A stretch of 64,000 bases of DNA from Neocallimastix lanati (nom. inval.) (GCA_016946835.1 JACVTC010000026.1:830001-894000); one strand, 5' to 3'. Positions 1 to 11,594 are shown, counted from the stretch's first letter. The notes: a model not told the origin generated them from the letters alone. A program made the numbers and translations.

Positions 1-1696
1 TATCTCTCTCGGAATATGAATAGTTTGAATTAATTTTTGATCTAATATATTATGAACAGCTAGTGTATTATCATCCATTAGTGCTAGCATATACGGATAT
101 TGAAATGCTAAAGTAATTTACATAATATCTTATTATTAATAATAAAGTCAATGTCATTTTTTATAATTTAAGGCTAAAAATATTACCTATTGAATTAGGA
201 TAGTATTGCCATTGTAATGTTCCTAGAAATTTATTTATTATTTATATTAAAAAAAAATATTGCATGATAAATATCTATATATATAAATATAAATACCTCT
301 TGTTGCATCTCCTTTTGATGAAATAAACACCCCTAATCCCATTCGTAATTTTAAAAATTAAAAATAAAAACTTACTAAACTTGATAATATAATTATAAAT
401 AATATTTTAAATATAAAAAGGATATCTTGTGCAGTTGAAGTGACGAACATAAATTCATTTTCATCTAATGTATCTATTAATGGTTTACCATATGTTTGAT
501 TATATGAAAATAACGATATACTTTCCCCATTAGTAATATCATATATATTATATGATGTATTGTCAGCAATACAAACTTTATTACTAAAACATCTCATTTT
601 TATAATATTTGAATAATTATGTGGAAGTTCCTAAAAGGATGTAATAAACGCATTATTTAATTATAAATTATTGTTGTCATTTTATTTTTATTATGTGGTT
701 ATTATAATTATAATTATTATTATTTTTATTATTACAAAAAAATATATATATAATATAAATTACTATTTATATGTATTATTACCATTAGTTGATGTACTCC
801 ATGGTCAAAATTAATATATTCAATAGAATACTTTTTAGCAACACAAATTTGAAGATTCGATGAAATTGCTTCATTAGTACATACATTTAAAACATTTTTA
901 ATTGGACTAATTTTATTTGAAGCAATATTATTTAAAGATTTTGAATCAAGAAATATAATTGTATTATCTAAATAATAATAGTTAGGAAATAAAAACAAAA
1001 TAATAATAATAATAATAATAAATATATATGTATACTTTATACTTAAATAAAGGGGAAAAAAAATAAATTACCACATAATACAAGAAGAATTGATTCTGAA
1101 GGTATTATAATTAATTTATTAATTGGTTTCTTATCTGATATATTTTTCCTTTGAATAAAACGACATTCACTTTTATAATAAATAAAAGAATTATTATTGA
1201 ATTTCTAATTATATAATAAATAATAATTAAGAATAATAAAATAATAGTAAAAACAATAATATAAATTAATAATTTCAATCTTTACCTTGCAATAATTATA
1301 ATATTTACAATAATAATATTTATTATATCAACAAAATTATTTATAACTTCAAAAACAATAACAATAATAATGAAATATATCATACTTACATTTTCATTAT
1401 TTGGGTATTTATTAATTGTATAATGTAATATACTCCCATCAGATGTACCAATATATATATTTTTATCTGTTAGAATTTAAATAGATTAATAAATAGATGA
1501 AATAATGGAATATACGAAATAAAGCAAAAAAATAAATAAATATACCCCAAGATTCAATATATTCAATTTGGGTATTTGAGTTTGCTTGAACATCATTACG
1601 TATAGCAAATAAACTATTTCGTATTCCAGTTTTTTCTAATGGAATTTTGTCAATTAGTTCAATTAAAGAAAATGGTTCATTTTTTGGTACTAACAT
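1..1696 (-). CDS. CNH-domain vacuolar tethering protein, Vps3/TGFBRAP1-like (5' part, 8 exons)
   Basis: I assembled this gene from splice signals: exons at 1546-1696, 1390-1466, 1072-1204, 783-967, 426-630, 297-344, 187-222 and below 107, running off the left edge. All phases join to 314 codons from ATG at 1696. The protein reads as the N-terminal citron-homology (CNH) beta-propeller of the Vps3/TGFBRAP1/Vps39 family. Visible family-like stretches are NIYIGTSDGSILHY, KKPINKLIIIPSESILLVLC, GMGLGVFISSKGDATRG and FQYPYMLALMDDNTLAVHN. In that family the CNH domain binds Rab5/Rab7 effectors or membranes in CORVET/HOPS tethering at endosome and vacuole. The clathrin-repeat and C-terminal parts lie outside the window. 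Seven introns of about 70-185 bp are implied. Six use GT-AG and one uses AT-AC (345-425). I cannot separate Vps3 from Vps39 with certainty; the N-terminus favours TGFBRAP1/Vps3. Confidence 0.8.
345..425 (-). other. Putative U12-type AT-AC intron in the CNH gene
   Basis: Between the exons ending at 426 and starting at 344 no in-frame GT-AG intron restores the conserved protein. The minus strand reads ACAAG, then ATATCCTTTTT, and ends TTTTTAATTTTTAAAATTAC before GAATGGGATTAGG. ATATCCTTT is the canonical minor-class 5' splice site. AC is the matching 3' end, and TTTTTAAT about 13 nt upstream is a weak fit to the TTCCTTAAY branch site. Removing 81 nt joins phase 1 to phase 1 and gives STAQ-GMGLGVFISSKGD, a typical CNH turn. 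Retention would add a hydrophobic, non-conserved AT-rich stretch and lose the frame. Confidence 0.72.
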
Positions 1697-2611
1697 TTAT
1701 ATATTTTTATTATTAAATTGATTTAATTGTTTTATTTTTTATTTTATTTTTTTTTTTTTTATATTTATATAATATTTTTATTTTTATTTTTATTTTATTG
1801 AAGTAATATAACAATTATTTTCTTTTTAAATATCTTATTTTAAAATAATTGATTATATTTGATAATTTATTATTATTAATTAATTAACACTTTTTTACAA
1901 ATGACAAATTACTTTAATTAAATATTCATAATCATAACCATTTTTTTATATAATATAAATATATTTATTTTTATCTGTAATATAAAAAAAATTTAAGTCA
2001 TTACAATAATTAACATTTTTATAAATATTAAATATATTAATTAATTAATTAATTAATTAATTAATTAATTAATATATTTAATAATACTTAATAGAAAAAA
2101 AAAAAAAAAAAAAAACTACATTTAATTATTATAAAAATAAAAATACATTTTATGGTAATAATAATATATAAATATCTAAATACAAAAAGTATATAAAAAT
2201 ATTATAATTTTATATACTTTTTGTATTTAGATATATTTATTATATAATATTTTTACCCTTTATTCAATAATATCAAACCATATTAAAAAATATATTATAT
2301 AATTATTTTATTTTATTTTATTTTATCAATCTATATTCTATTTCATTTATTAATTTTATATTATTATATTTCATTTCATTTTACTTTATTTAATTATATT
2401 GTATTTTTGTTTTTTTAATGATATTTTATATTTTATATTTTATATTTTAATTTTTTTTTTTTTTTAATTCTAAGATATTTACTTCTACATATATATATTA
2501 ATTAATATACTTAATTCATATAGTAAAATTAAGAATTTAAATAATATCATTTTACTAACATTCAATGAATATTATAAATAATTATATATATAATATAAAA
2601 TGTTATATAAC
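1697..2611. other. Intergenic AT-rich spacer between two minus-strand genes
   Basis: No coding frame seen. It holds the presumed promoter of the CNH gene and the 3' flank of the UBA/rhomboid-like gene. It also holds a TTAA tandem run near 2038-2075, an A-run near 2095-2115, and a strong perfect hairpin described separately. Confidence 0.6.
2172..2234. repeat. Perfect 27-bp inverted repeat (hairpin)
   Basis: The left arm 2172-2198 and right arm 2208-2234 are exact reverse complements (27 of 27), separated by the 9-nt loop 2199-2207. It lies about 370-440 bp downstream of the UBA/rhomboid-like gene. It could be a small foldback element or a transcript-end structure; nothing shows which. Confidence 0.75.
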
Positions 2612-3894
2612 TTATGAATTTATAAGAATTCCTGTAGCCCTATATTTATTAAATATTTAAATATGTTATTTTTAGATTTTAGAAGAAATAAAGTATTTAA
2701 TTAGTGTGGAAAATTTTATATTAATAAAATTTTAAATTACCTTGTTGGATCATTATTTGATTGAATAAGAGCTCGTTTAATACGTTCTTCATTTTTAAAT
2801 CCCATATCTTTTAATAATTTAATATATTCTTCATTTGGAGTAGTTGTTTGTGCACGATATGGAACATTTGTATTTTGTGTTGGAATAGATAATGAACGTG
2901 GCTTTTTAGTGTCAACAATTGGGGCAACATATTTTTTAAAGAAATTACGAATTAATATTGGAAAACGCCAACTTTTTATACCTAATATATTGAGATTATA
3001 TAATATTCCTGATATAATACCAATAACCAAAGATGGTAAGGTACTTATCGATTCAGAGAGATATAGCTTATATTATATTCGTTTTAGAATATTATTTTAA
3101 ATAAAAATACAAAATTTTATATGAATAATATTGATATAAAAATATTAATAATTACTTGAAATGCTAATAAATATGAGAAAAATTTATCAGAAAAAGTAAT
3201 TCCTAATACTTTCATTGTAAATGATACAGGGACCGTCTTATAATATAGATATAGTGTTGAAGCTATAATACCATATGGTCCAGAAGGAATTATAGTTTTA
3301 ATATTTAATGAATTTGTAATAATTATATAAAGTGTTTCAAAGGTTGATGATAAAATTCCAATTGTAATTATATAACCTAAAAAAATATAACCATTAAGTA
3401 AATAATTTACCACTTTTTTTATTATTAATTTTTTTTAAATTAATAATAATAATATTATTATTATTGTAATTACTGTTACTATTATTATTATTATTATATT
3501 TTTACTATTAATTACATATAAACTTTGAAGAACCTCTTTGTCTCTCAAGAATACGAAATTGATATAATAGTAATAAACCAAATAATAATGAACCAGAATT
3601 TGAAAATACTAATTTCAATTAATAAATATAAATATTAATATAAGTATTAAAATTGATAGAAAAATAATTTAATTTATATGAAAATATGTGTATATTTATA
3701 TTTATATATATAATATTACCTGAATTTTTAGTAATTATTTTATGATATTGATGTCTTTCTAAATTTGTATATTGTAAATGATGAGTATGCCTAGTATCCA
3801 TTATAGATGATAAAAAAGTATGAACCGAAAAGGCTACCATAAATAATTTTGTTACAGAAGCATTTGTAAAACCTTTAAAACCTGAAGCTAACAT
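2612..3894 (-). CDS. Rhomboid-like ER membrane protein with C-terminal UBA domain (UBAC2/Dsc2-like)
   Basis: The five exons are 3720-3894, 3516-3608, 3156-3412, 2741-3066 and 2612-2639. All introns are GTA..AG and the phases join to 292 residues plus a stop. The N-terminus MLASGFKGFTNASVTK, the helix followed by QFRILERQRGSSKF, and several hydrophobic segments (about residues 13-30, 60-80, 88-125, 130-160 and 165-205) match the pseudoprotease rhomboid family of UBAC2 and Dsc2. Residues about 240-285 (EEYIKLLKDMGFKNEERIKR, then NNDPTRATGIL) form a UBA domain of the usual alpha-helical type. Family members act in ER-associated degradation, and Dsc2 is part of the fungal Dsc E3 ligase that activates SREBP. 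The length is slightly below the usual 300-370. The last coding exon is only 28 nt. The gene looks intact. Confidence 0.87.
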
Positions 3895-4403
3895 CTTAAG
3901 GAAGATTAATATATTAGCTATTCTTATTAATTTAATCTTTTTAAAATTTTATTTGTTAATTTTTTTTTTTTTTTAATTTATTTATTAAATCACAATTAAT
4001 TTTTTATTCATTATCAAATAACATTAAATAAAAACAAAAAAAGATTAGTCATAAATTATTTTTAAATAAAATTTTGTATTATATAATAAAAAAGTTACTA
4101 TTACAATTATTATTGTTATTGTTTAGAATATATATATATATATATATTTAATATTATTTACTTTTTACTTTTTACTTTTATTTTTTATTTTTTTATTATG
4201 ATATTTTAACTTATAATTTTTGCAATCATTTACTTTTATTATAATTTTTAGTTTATTCGATTTTATTTTACTCTTAATTTTTAAATATGTATAATATTTT
4301 TATAATTAAAAAAAAAAAAAAAAAAAAAAAAAGATTATTAATAAAAAAAAAAATAAAACAAAATAATATATTATGGAATAAGCACATAAAAAATATATAT
4401 ATA
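3895..4403. other. AT-rich upstream region, no gene seen
   Basis: It contains T-runs, a TA run near 4132-4148 and an A-run near 4311-4332. It probably includes the promoter of the UBA/rhomboid-like gene, and it ends at the left terminal repeat of MULE 1. The small frame at 4287-4484 is a Lys run read through into the terminal repeat and is not a gene. Confidence 0.5.
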
Positions 4404-4441
4404 GGGAGTATTGCATTTCGACATAATTTATGTATAATCAT
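4404..4441 (+). repeat. Left terminal inverted repeat of MULE 1
   Basis: It begins GGGAGTATTGCATTTCGACA. The inner 29 nt match the right end 7138-7166 exactly in reverse complement. Confidence 0.75.
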
Positions 4442-4754
4442 TTATTCATGTATTACAATGTGGCTTATAAAAATAAATGAATAGGATAGGGTTAAATTTA
4501 TTTTTTTTTTTTTTTTTTTTTTATAATTTTAATAACATTTACTGTAAAAAAAAAAAATAAATAATAAAGTAATAAAATAAAAAATAAAAAAAATAAATAA
4601 TAAAGTAAAATATAAAACATAAAAAAATAAATAATAAAGTGAAATAAAAAATAAAAAAAAGAATAAAGTAAAATATAAGATTAAAAAAATAGATTAAAAC
4701 AAAAAAAATTTAAAAATAAAAAATAAAACTTTTAATTTAAAATATTTATAATAA

Positions 4755-6169
4755 ATGGACGATAAATTAGAAATAAGTGAAACTAATAAAGAAAAAAACC
4801 AAATCATTGTAAACAGAAAATATAAATTTAATTTATGGTATATAACGAATAATACAAAAGTATTCAAATGTACTGAATATAAAACAGTTAAAAAATGTAA
4901 ATCTTATATTATTCTAAATGATAATAATAAAGTAATAAAATATGAAAACAAACATACTCATCCAGGAAAAGAATATGATGCATCTGTATCAATAGTAAAA
5001 CATAAAATGAAAAATGAAATTAGAAAAACCTCAATCCCATTTGATATAAATCCAAAACATATATATAATGAAATATCTGAAGAAATTGGATTGATATGCC
5101 CTGAATATAGTTCAATTAAATCCCAAATATCAAGATATATAAAAAAACAACTACCTCCTGATATATCAAAATTTAATGAAATTCCAGATAAATCTGAATA
5201 TTATATAAACGAAAGAGATGAAAATTTTATGATATTCAAAAATTCTAATATTATAATTTTTCAATCACCATTCCAAACAGAATTGTTTATTAAATACAAC
5301 GAAAATATGTTTGCTGATGGTACATTTTATATTGCACCAATATTTAGTTATCAAGTGTTTATAACAAGAGTATATGCTCCAGAAATAAATAGTTTTTACA
5401 CTACATCATTATCTATATTAAATAATAAAGAACAAGCAACCTATGAATTGTTATTTGAAGAATTAAAAAAGAATGCAAGCAAATATAATAATAATATTAT
5501 AATTACACCAAAAATTTTGCATTGTGATTTTGAAAAAGGTATATCCAATGCTGCCATTAAAATATTTCCTAATATTACTATTAAATATTGTATATGGCAT
5601 TATAAAAGATCGTTAGAAGTTCAAAAAAATAAATTATGTTATAATGAAGTTGAAAATAATAATAAAATGTATTTGTTTTATAATGCTATTACAAATTTTC
5701 CTTTTATAAATCCTGAATATATATTTGATATTTATAATTATATTAAAATTATATGTCAAATATATAATTATTTCAATTTTTTAAATTTTTTAGAATATTT
5801 TAATAAGACTTATTTATATAAATATGATATTCAATATTGGAATTATTATAACGATATAAACCACATAACAAATAATGCTTCAGAATCTTTTAACAATTAC
5901 TTAAAAAAATTGTTTTGCAAAAAACCTTCTTTCTATGAATTGATTTATCATTTAAAAAGAGAAGAATCTTTATCTTACAATAATTACAAAAGGAAAATTG
6001 AAGGGGTTTGGAAAAAAAAAAAGAAGAATAGTAACAAAAACTGATGAAATCAATGATTTAATTAAAAAATACAAAAAAAAAGGAATCCGAATTGATTGAT
6101 AAAAAATGTAATAAAAATGATATCATTGATTTATGGTATAAATGTTTATTAGAATTAAACACGCTCTAA
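4755..6169 (+). pseudogene. MULE transposase with FLYWCH-like N-terminus, two C-terminal frameshifts
   Basis: The open frame 4755-6044 (429 codons) starts with a FLYWCH-type zinc-binding region (residues about 20-75: FKCTEYKTVKKCKS then NKHTHPG). The MULE transposase core follows: MFADGTFYIAP (first Asp about residue 189), HCDFEKGISNAA (second Asp about 258) and YCIWHYKRSL. The later NNASESFNNYLKKLF stretch lies in the helical insertion. The intact homologue at 30202-31638 shows that the C-terminus continues. Here it does so only after two 1-nt shifts, in A-runs near 6010 and 6075, ending at TAA 6167-6169. These could be real mutations or homopolymer sequencing errors. The role would be cut-and-paste transposition by a DDE nuclease. 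Confidence 0.82.
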
Positions 6170-6211
6170 ATTTATAAATAATAATTAACTAGAATATATA
6201 TAGTTTAAATT

Positions 6212-6754
6212 ATATTAATATCAATATCAAAATATTTTATTAATATCAATATCAAAATATTTTATTAATATCAATATCAAAATATTTTATTAATATCAAT
6301 ATCAAAATATTTTATTAATATCAATATCAAAATATTTTATTAATATCAATATCAAAATATTTTATTAATATCAATATCAAAATATTTTATTAATATCAAT
6401 ATCAAAATATTTTATTAATATCAATATCAAAATATTTTATTAATATCAATATCAAAATATTTTATTAATATCAATATCAAAATATTTTATTAATATCAAT
6501 ATCAAAATATTTTATTAATATCAATATCAAAATATTTTATTAATATCAATATCAAAATATTTTATTAATATCAATATCAAAATATTTTATTAATATCAAT
6601 ATCAAAATATTTTATTAATATCAATATCAAAATATTTTATTAATATCAATATCAAAATATTTTATTAATATCAATATCAAAATATTTTATTAATATCAAT
6701 ATCAAAATATTTTATTAATATCAATATCAAAATATTTTATTAATATCAATATCA
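6212..6754 (+). repeat. 25-bp minisatellite inside MULE 1 (about 21-22 copies)
   Basis: The unit TTAATATCAATATCAAAATA plus TTTTA repeats head to tail with almost no variation just 3' of the transposase. A shorter related set, in reverse complement, lies at 29880-29980 in MULE 2 at the equivalent position next to its transposase end. Confidence 0.92.
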
Positions 6755-6769
6755 ATATTTTAATTTTAT

Positions 6770-7137
6770 TAATAATAAATATTTAATATTATAATAAGTT
6801 TTATTCTATTATTTAAATAATTTAATAATAAAATATAAAATTTTATTTATTTTATTTAAATAAAATAAAATGGAAAGGTTTTAGTATTAAAATATTTAAT
6901 AATAATAAAATATAATAATGAAATAAAATATAATAATGAAATAAAATATAATAATAAAATAAAATAAAAATAAAATAAAAACAAAATAAAATTCTTAACA
7001 GAAAACCTATTTATTCTTTTATTTATTCTTTTTTTAGTTTTTATTTTATTTTTTAATGTTAAAATACAATAAATAAAAATATACGTTGAAAATAGTGGCG
7101 TATTACATATATTATACACATTGTACAAAATTTTATG
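6770..7137. other. AT-rich 3' segment of MULE 1, no gene
   Basis: It holds runs of AATAAAATAT and TAAAA-type repeats and the word GTGGCGTATTACAT (7096-7109). A similar word, ATGGCGTATTATAA, sits at about 28741 just inside the left end of MULE 2. Confidence 0.5.
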
Positions 7138-7175
7138 ATGATTATACATAAATTATGTCGAAATGCCTCACATTC
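7138..7175 (-). repeat. Right terminal inverted repeat of MULE 1
   Basis: It is the reverse complement of the left end over 29 nt (7138-7166). The outer 9 nt are diverged. Confidence 0.72.
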
Positions 7176-7189
7176 ATATATATATATAA

Positions 7190-7290
7190 ATGGGGAGGTT
7201 CCATTATGGGAATGTGGTTCATTTCGCCAATTTTTAAAAAACAAATTTTTAATAAGCCATTTATTTTTAATGGCTTGTAAAATTTTTTGT
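7190..7290 (+). other. Second MULE-like terminus abutting MULE 1
   Basis: Right after MULE 1 the sequence GGGGAGGTTCC (7193-7203) is followed by TTCATTTCGCCAATTTT (about 7218-7236). This resembles the MULE 2 end, which begins GGGGAGTGTGCATTTCG. A small stem AAGCCATT/AATGGCTT follows. It may be the left end of a separate element that carries the TAAAA satellite. I found no matching right end in the window. Confidence 0.4.
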
Positions 7291-7380
7291 TAACGCCATA
7301 AAAAATTATAATACAATTAATTTTAAAATAAATAAATGTATAAATTAATAAATAAATAGATAAATAAATAAAGAATATAA

Positions 7381-10300
7381 TAATAAAAATATATAAAATA
7401 AAATAAAATAAAATAAATAGTAGAATATGAATATAAAGTACAGATTGAATAAAATAAAATAATATAAAATAAAATAAAATAAATAGTAGAATATGAATAT
7501 AAAGTACATATTTAATAAAATAAAATAAAATAAATAGTAAAATATGAATATAAAGTACATATTTAATAAAATAAAATAAAATAAATAGTAAAATATGAAT
7601 ATAAAGTACATATTTAATAAAATAAAATAAAATAAATAGTAGAATATGAATATAAAGTACATATTTAATAAAATAAAATAAAATAAATAGTAGAATATGA
7701 ATATAAAGTACATATTTAATAAAATAAAATAAATAGTAGAATGTGAATATAAAGTACATATTTAATAAAATAAAATAAAATAAATAGTAGAATATGAATA
7801 TAAAGTACGTATTTAATAAAATAAAATAAAATAAATAGTAGAATGTGAATATAAAGTACATATTTAATAAAATAAAATAAAATAAATAGTAGAATATGAA
7901 TATAGAGTATGTGTTTAATAAAATAAAATAAATTAAATAGTAGAATATGAATATAAAGTACGTATTTAATAAAATAAAATAAAATAAATAGTAGAATGTG
8001 AATATAAAGTACATATTTAATAAAATAAAATAAATAGTAGAATATGAATATAAAGTATGTATTTAATAAAATAAAATAAAATAAATAGTAGAATGTGAAT
8101 ATAAATTACAGATTGAATAAAATAAAATAAAATAAAATAAAATAAAATAAAATAAAATAAAATAAATAATGAAGTAATATAGAAGTAATATAAAAGAATA
8201 AAGTATTAATAAAAATAAAATAAAATAAAATAAAATAAAATAAAATAAAATAAAATAAATAATGAAGTAATATAGAAGTAATATAAAAAAATAAAGTATT
8301 AATAAAAATAAAATAAAATAAAATAAAATAAAATAAAATAAAATAAAATAAAATAAAATAAAATAAAATAAATAGTAGAATATAAATATAAGTACAGATT
8401 GAATAAAATAAAATAAAATAAAATAAAATAAAATAAAATAAAATAAAATAAAATAAAATAAAATAAAATAAAATAAAATAAAATAAAATAAAATAAAATA
8501 AAATAAAATAAAATAAAATAAAATAAAATAAAATAAAATAAAATAAAATAAAATAAAATAAAATAAAATAAAATAAAATAAAATAAAATAAAATAAAATA
8601 AAATAAAATAAAATAAAATAAAATAAAATAAAATAAAATAAAATAAAATAAAATAAAATAAAATAAAATAAAATAAAATAAAATAAAATAAAATAAAATA
8701 AAATAAAATAAAATAAAATAAAATAAAATAAAATAAAATAAAATAAAATAAAATAAAATAAAATAAAATAAAATAAAATAAAATAAAATAAAATAAAATA
8801 AAATAAAATAAAATAAAATAAAATAAAATAAAATAAAATAAAATAAAATAAAATAAAAATAGTAGAATATGAATATAAAGTACAGATTGAATAAAATAAA
8901 ATAAAATAAAATAAAATAAAATAAAATAAATAGTAGAATATGAATATAAAGTACAGATTGAATAAAATAAAATAAAATAAAATAAAATAAAATAAATAGT
9001 AGAATATGAATATAAAGTACAGATTGAATAAAATAAAATAAAATAAAATAAAATAAAATAAAATAAAATAAATAGTAGAATATGAATATAAAGTACAGAT
9101 TGAATAAAATAAAATAAAATAAAATAAAATAAAATAAAATAAATAGTAGAATATGAATATAAAGTACAGATTGAATAAAATAAAATAAAATAAAATAAAA
9201 TAAAATAAAATAAAATAAATAGTAGAATATGAATATAAAGTACAGATTGAATAAAATAAAATAAAATAAAATAAAATAAAATAAAATAAAATAAATAGTA
9301 GAATATGAATATAAAGTACAGATTGAATAAAATAAAATAAAATAAAATAAAATAAAATAAAATAAAATAAAATAAAATAAAATAAAATAAAATAAAATAA
9401 AATAAAATAAAATAAAATAAAATAAAATAAAATAAAATAAAATAAAATAAAATAAAATAAAATAAAATAAAATAAAATAAAATAAAATAAAATAAAATAA
9501 AATAAAATAAAATAAAATAAAATAAAATAAAATAAAAAGTAGAATATTAAATAAGAAAGTACAGATTGAATAAAATAAAATAAAATAAAATAAAATAAAA
9601 TAAAATAAAATAAAATAAAATAAAATAAAATAAATAGTAGAATATGAATATAAAGTACAGATTGAATAAAATAAAATAAAATAAAATAAAATAAAATAAA
9701 TAGTAGAATATGAATATAAAGTACAGATTGAATAAAATAAAATAAAATAAAATAAAATAAAATAAAATAAATAGTAGAATATGAATATAAAGTACAGATT
9801 GAATAAAATAAAATAAAATAAAATAAAATAAAATAAAATAAAATAAAATAAAATAAAATAAATAGTAGAATATGAATATAAAGTACAGATTGAATAAAAT
9901 AAAATAAAATAAAATAAAATAAAATAAAATAAAATAAAAAGTAGAATATTAAATAAGAAAGTACAGATTGAATAAAATAAAATAAAATAAAATAAAATAA
10001 AATAAAATAAAATAAAATAAAAAGTAGAATATTAAATAAGAAAGTACAGATTGAATAAAATAAAATAAAATAAAATAAAATAAAATAAAATAAAATAAAA
10101 TAAAAAGTAGAATATTAAATAAGAAAGTACAGATTGAATAAAATAAAATAAAATAAAATAAAATAAAAAGTAGAATATTAAATAAGAAAGTACAGATTGA
10201 ATAAAATAAAATAAAATAAAATAAAATAAAATAAAATAAAATAAAATAAAAAGTAGAATATTAAATAAGAAAGTACAGATTGAATAAAATAAAATAAAAT

Positions 10301-10738
10301 AAAATAAAATAAAAAGTAGAATATTAAATAAGAAAGTACAGATTGAATAAAATAAAATAAAATAAAATAAAATAAAATAAAATAAAAAGTAGAATATTAA
10401 ATAAGAAAGTACAGATTGAATAAAATAAAATAAAATAAAATAAAATAAAAAGTAGAATATTAAATAAGAAAGTACAGATTGAATAAAATAAAATAAAATA
10501 AAATAAAATAAAAAGTAGAATATTAAATAAGAAAGTACAGATTGAATAAAATAAAATAAAATAAAATAAATAGTAGAATATGAATATAAAGTACACATTG
10601 AATAAAATAAAATAAAATAAAATAAAATAAAATAAAATAAAATAAAATAAAATAAAATAAAATAAAATAAAATAAAATAAAATAAAATAAATAGTAGAAT
10701 ATGAATATAAAGTACACATTGAATAAAATAAAATAAAA
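7381..10738. repeat. TAAAA satellite array with interspersed ~30-37-bp spacer units (~3.4 kb)
   Basis: Runs of TAAAA alternate with two spacer types. Type 1 contains TAGTAGAATATGAATATAAA followed by GTACAGATTG or GTACATATTT. Type 2 contains AAAGTAGAATATTAAATAAG followed by AAAGTACAGATTG. Type 1 with GTACATATTT is clustered on the left (7490-8100). Type 1 with GTACAGATTG fills the middle, and type 2 dominates 9900-10560. The longest uninterrupted TAAAA runs are 8402-8858 (about 91 units) and about 9328-9538. All long reading frames here on the minus strand are artefacts of the repeat. A small block of type 2 occurs at 29150-29450. Confidence 0.95.
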
Positions 10739-10789
10739 TAATATATTATGTAGCATAAAATATTATGTAACATAATACGTGATATATAT

Positions 10790-11463
10790 TGATATAAAAC
10801 AAATATGTGTAGCAACATATTTGTATATTTAATAATAATTATTAAATATTAAATTTATCTCTTTTGTCAATAATAATATTTGAAATAATTTCTTATTCAT
10901 AATTATTTAATATTTATATATATTTATTATTTATTGGAATTAAGGTTTTTAAGATTTAAATTTTTAATATATTTTATTCTTATTATGGTTTAATAATACA
11001 TGAATTTTTAACTTTATTTATACTAATTAATTTGTGGAGTATTTTTTATCATGTGACTTTATTTTTGATATGCGGGACTTTTATGTGCAATAATTTATAA
11101 GCAGTGGGTTTTAAATAATGGTAGCTTAGTAAATTTTATTAATAATATTATAATATTCGTACAATTAAAATAATAATTCTAATTCCTAAAAATTTACAAG
11201 AGAGTTCCCTATTTCTAATATAAATAATCTAATCTATTTATAATTTATAAGAAATAGGTAATATATTAATTATATATTCTAATATATAGAAATATATAAA
11301 TTTTATATGAATTAAAGTATTATAATTATTATAATTATAATAATACATATTGAAATAAAATAAAATAAAATAAAATAATTATTATCAAAAAGATATAAAT
11401 TTAATATTTAATAATTATTATTAAATATACAAATATGTTACTACACATATTTGTTTTATATCA
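10790..11463. repeat. Long inverted repeat, 69-nt arms
   Basis: Arms 10790-10858 and 11395-11463 are reverse complements with one mismatch, both starting TGATATAAAACAAATATGTG at the outside. The 536-bp spacer includes the outer part of the copia A left LTR, so one arm is outside that LTR and one is inside it. It could be a foldback or MITE-like element, or the result of an inversion. Confidence 0.8.
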
Positions 11464-11594
11464 TTTTGATCAAGCCAAATGTGGCTCTTATTGTAAACAT
11501 TGGTTGACTACTTTTATTTTTATTTATATTAAATTTATATTATTATTTATTTTTTATAATTTATTTTTAATTATTCTATCACTCCCTCTCAAAT

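Larger units (their letters stand above)
4404..7175 (+). mobile_element. MULE-type DNA transposon 1
   Basis: The terminal inverted repeats share an exact 29-nt core: 4413-4441 on the plus strand (starting GCATTTCGACATAATTTATG) and 7138-7166 on the minus strand. The outermost ~9 nt differ between the ends. Inside are a FLYWCH/MULE transposase (4755-6169) and a 25-bp minisatellite (6212-6754). Both ends are flanked by short TA runs (left 4393-4402, right 7176-7189), so a target duplication cannot be told from simple sequence. The element is probably non-autonomous because the transposase carries two frameshifts. Confidence 0.75.

Noticed and set aside
365-425. GT-AG intron or retained exon in place of the AT-AC intron
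   Set aside because: The GTAAG donor joins out of frame to the GATTAG acceptor, and a GTTTAG donor would keep a non-conserved hydrophobic stretch and lose the GMGLG residues.
4287-4484. Small frame starting with a Lys run
   Set aside because: It is an A-run followed by the MULE 1 terminal repeat; a similar peptide at 7142 comes from the other terminal repeat.
7142-10818. Long minus-strand reading frames rich in Phe, Ile, Leu and Tyr (for example 7142-8014, 10032-10598)
   Set aside because: They are translations of the TAAAA satellite and its spacers; the repeat has no stop in these frames, so they are not genes.
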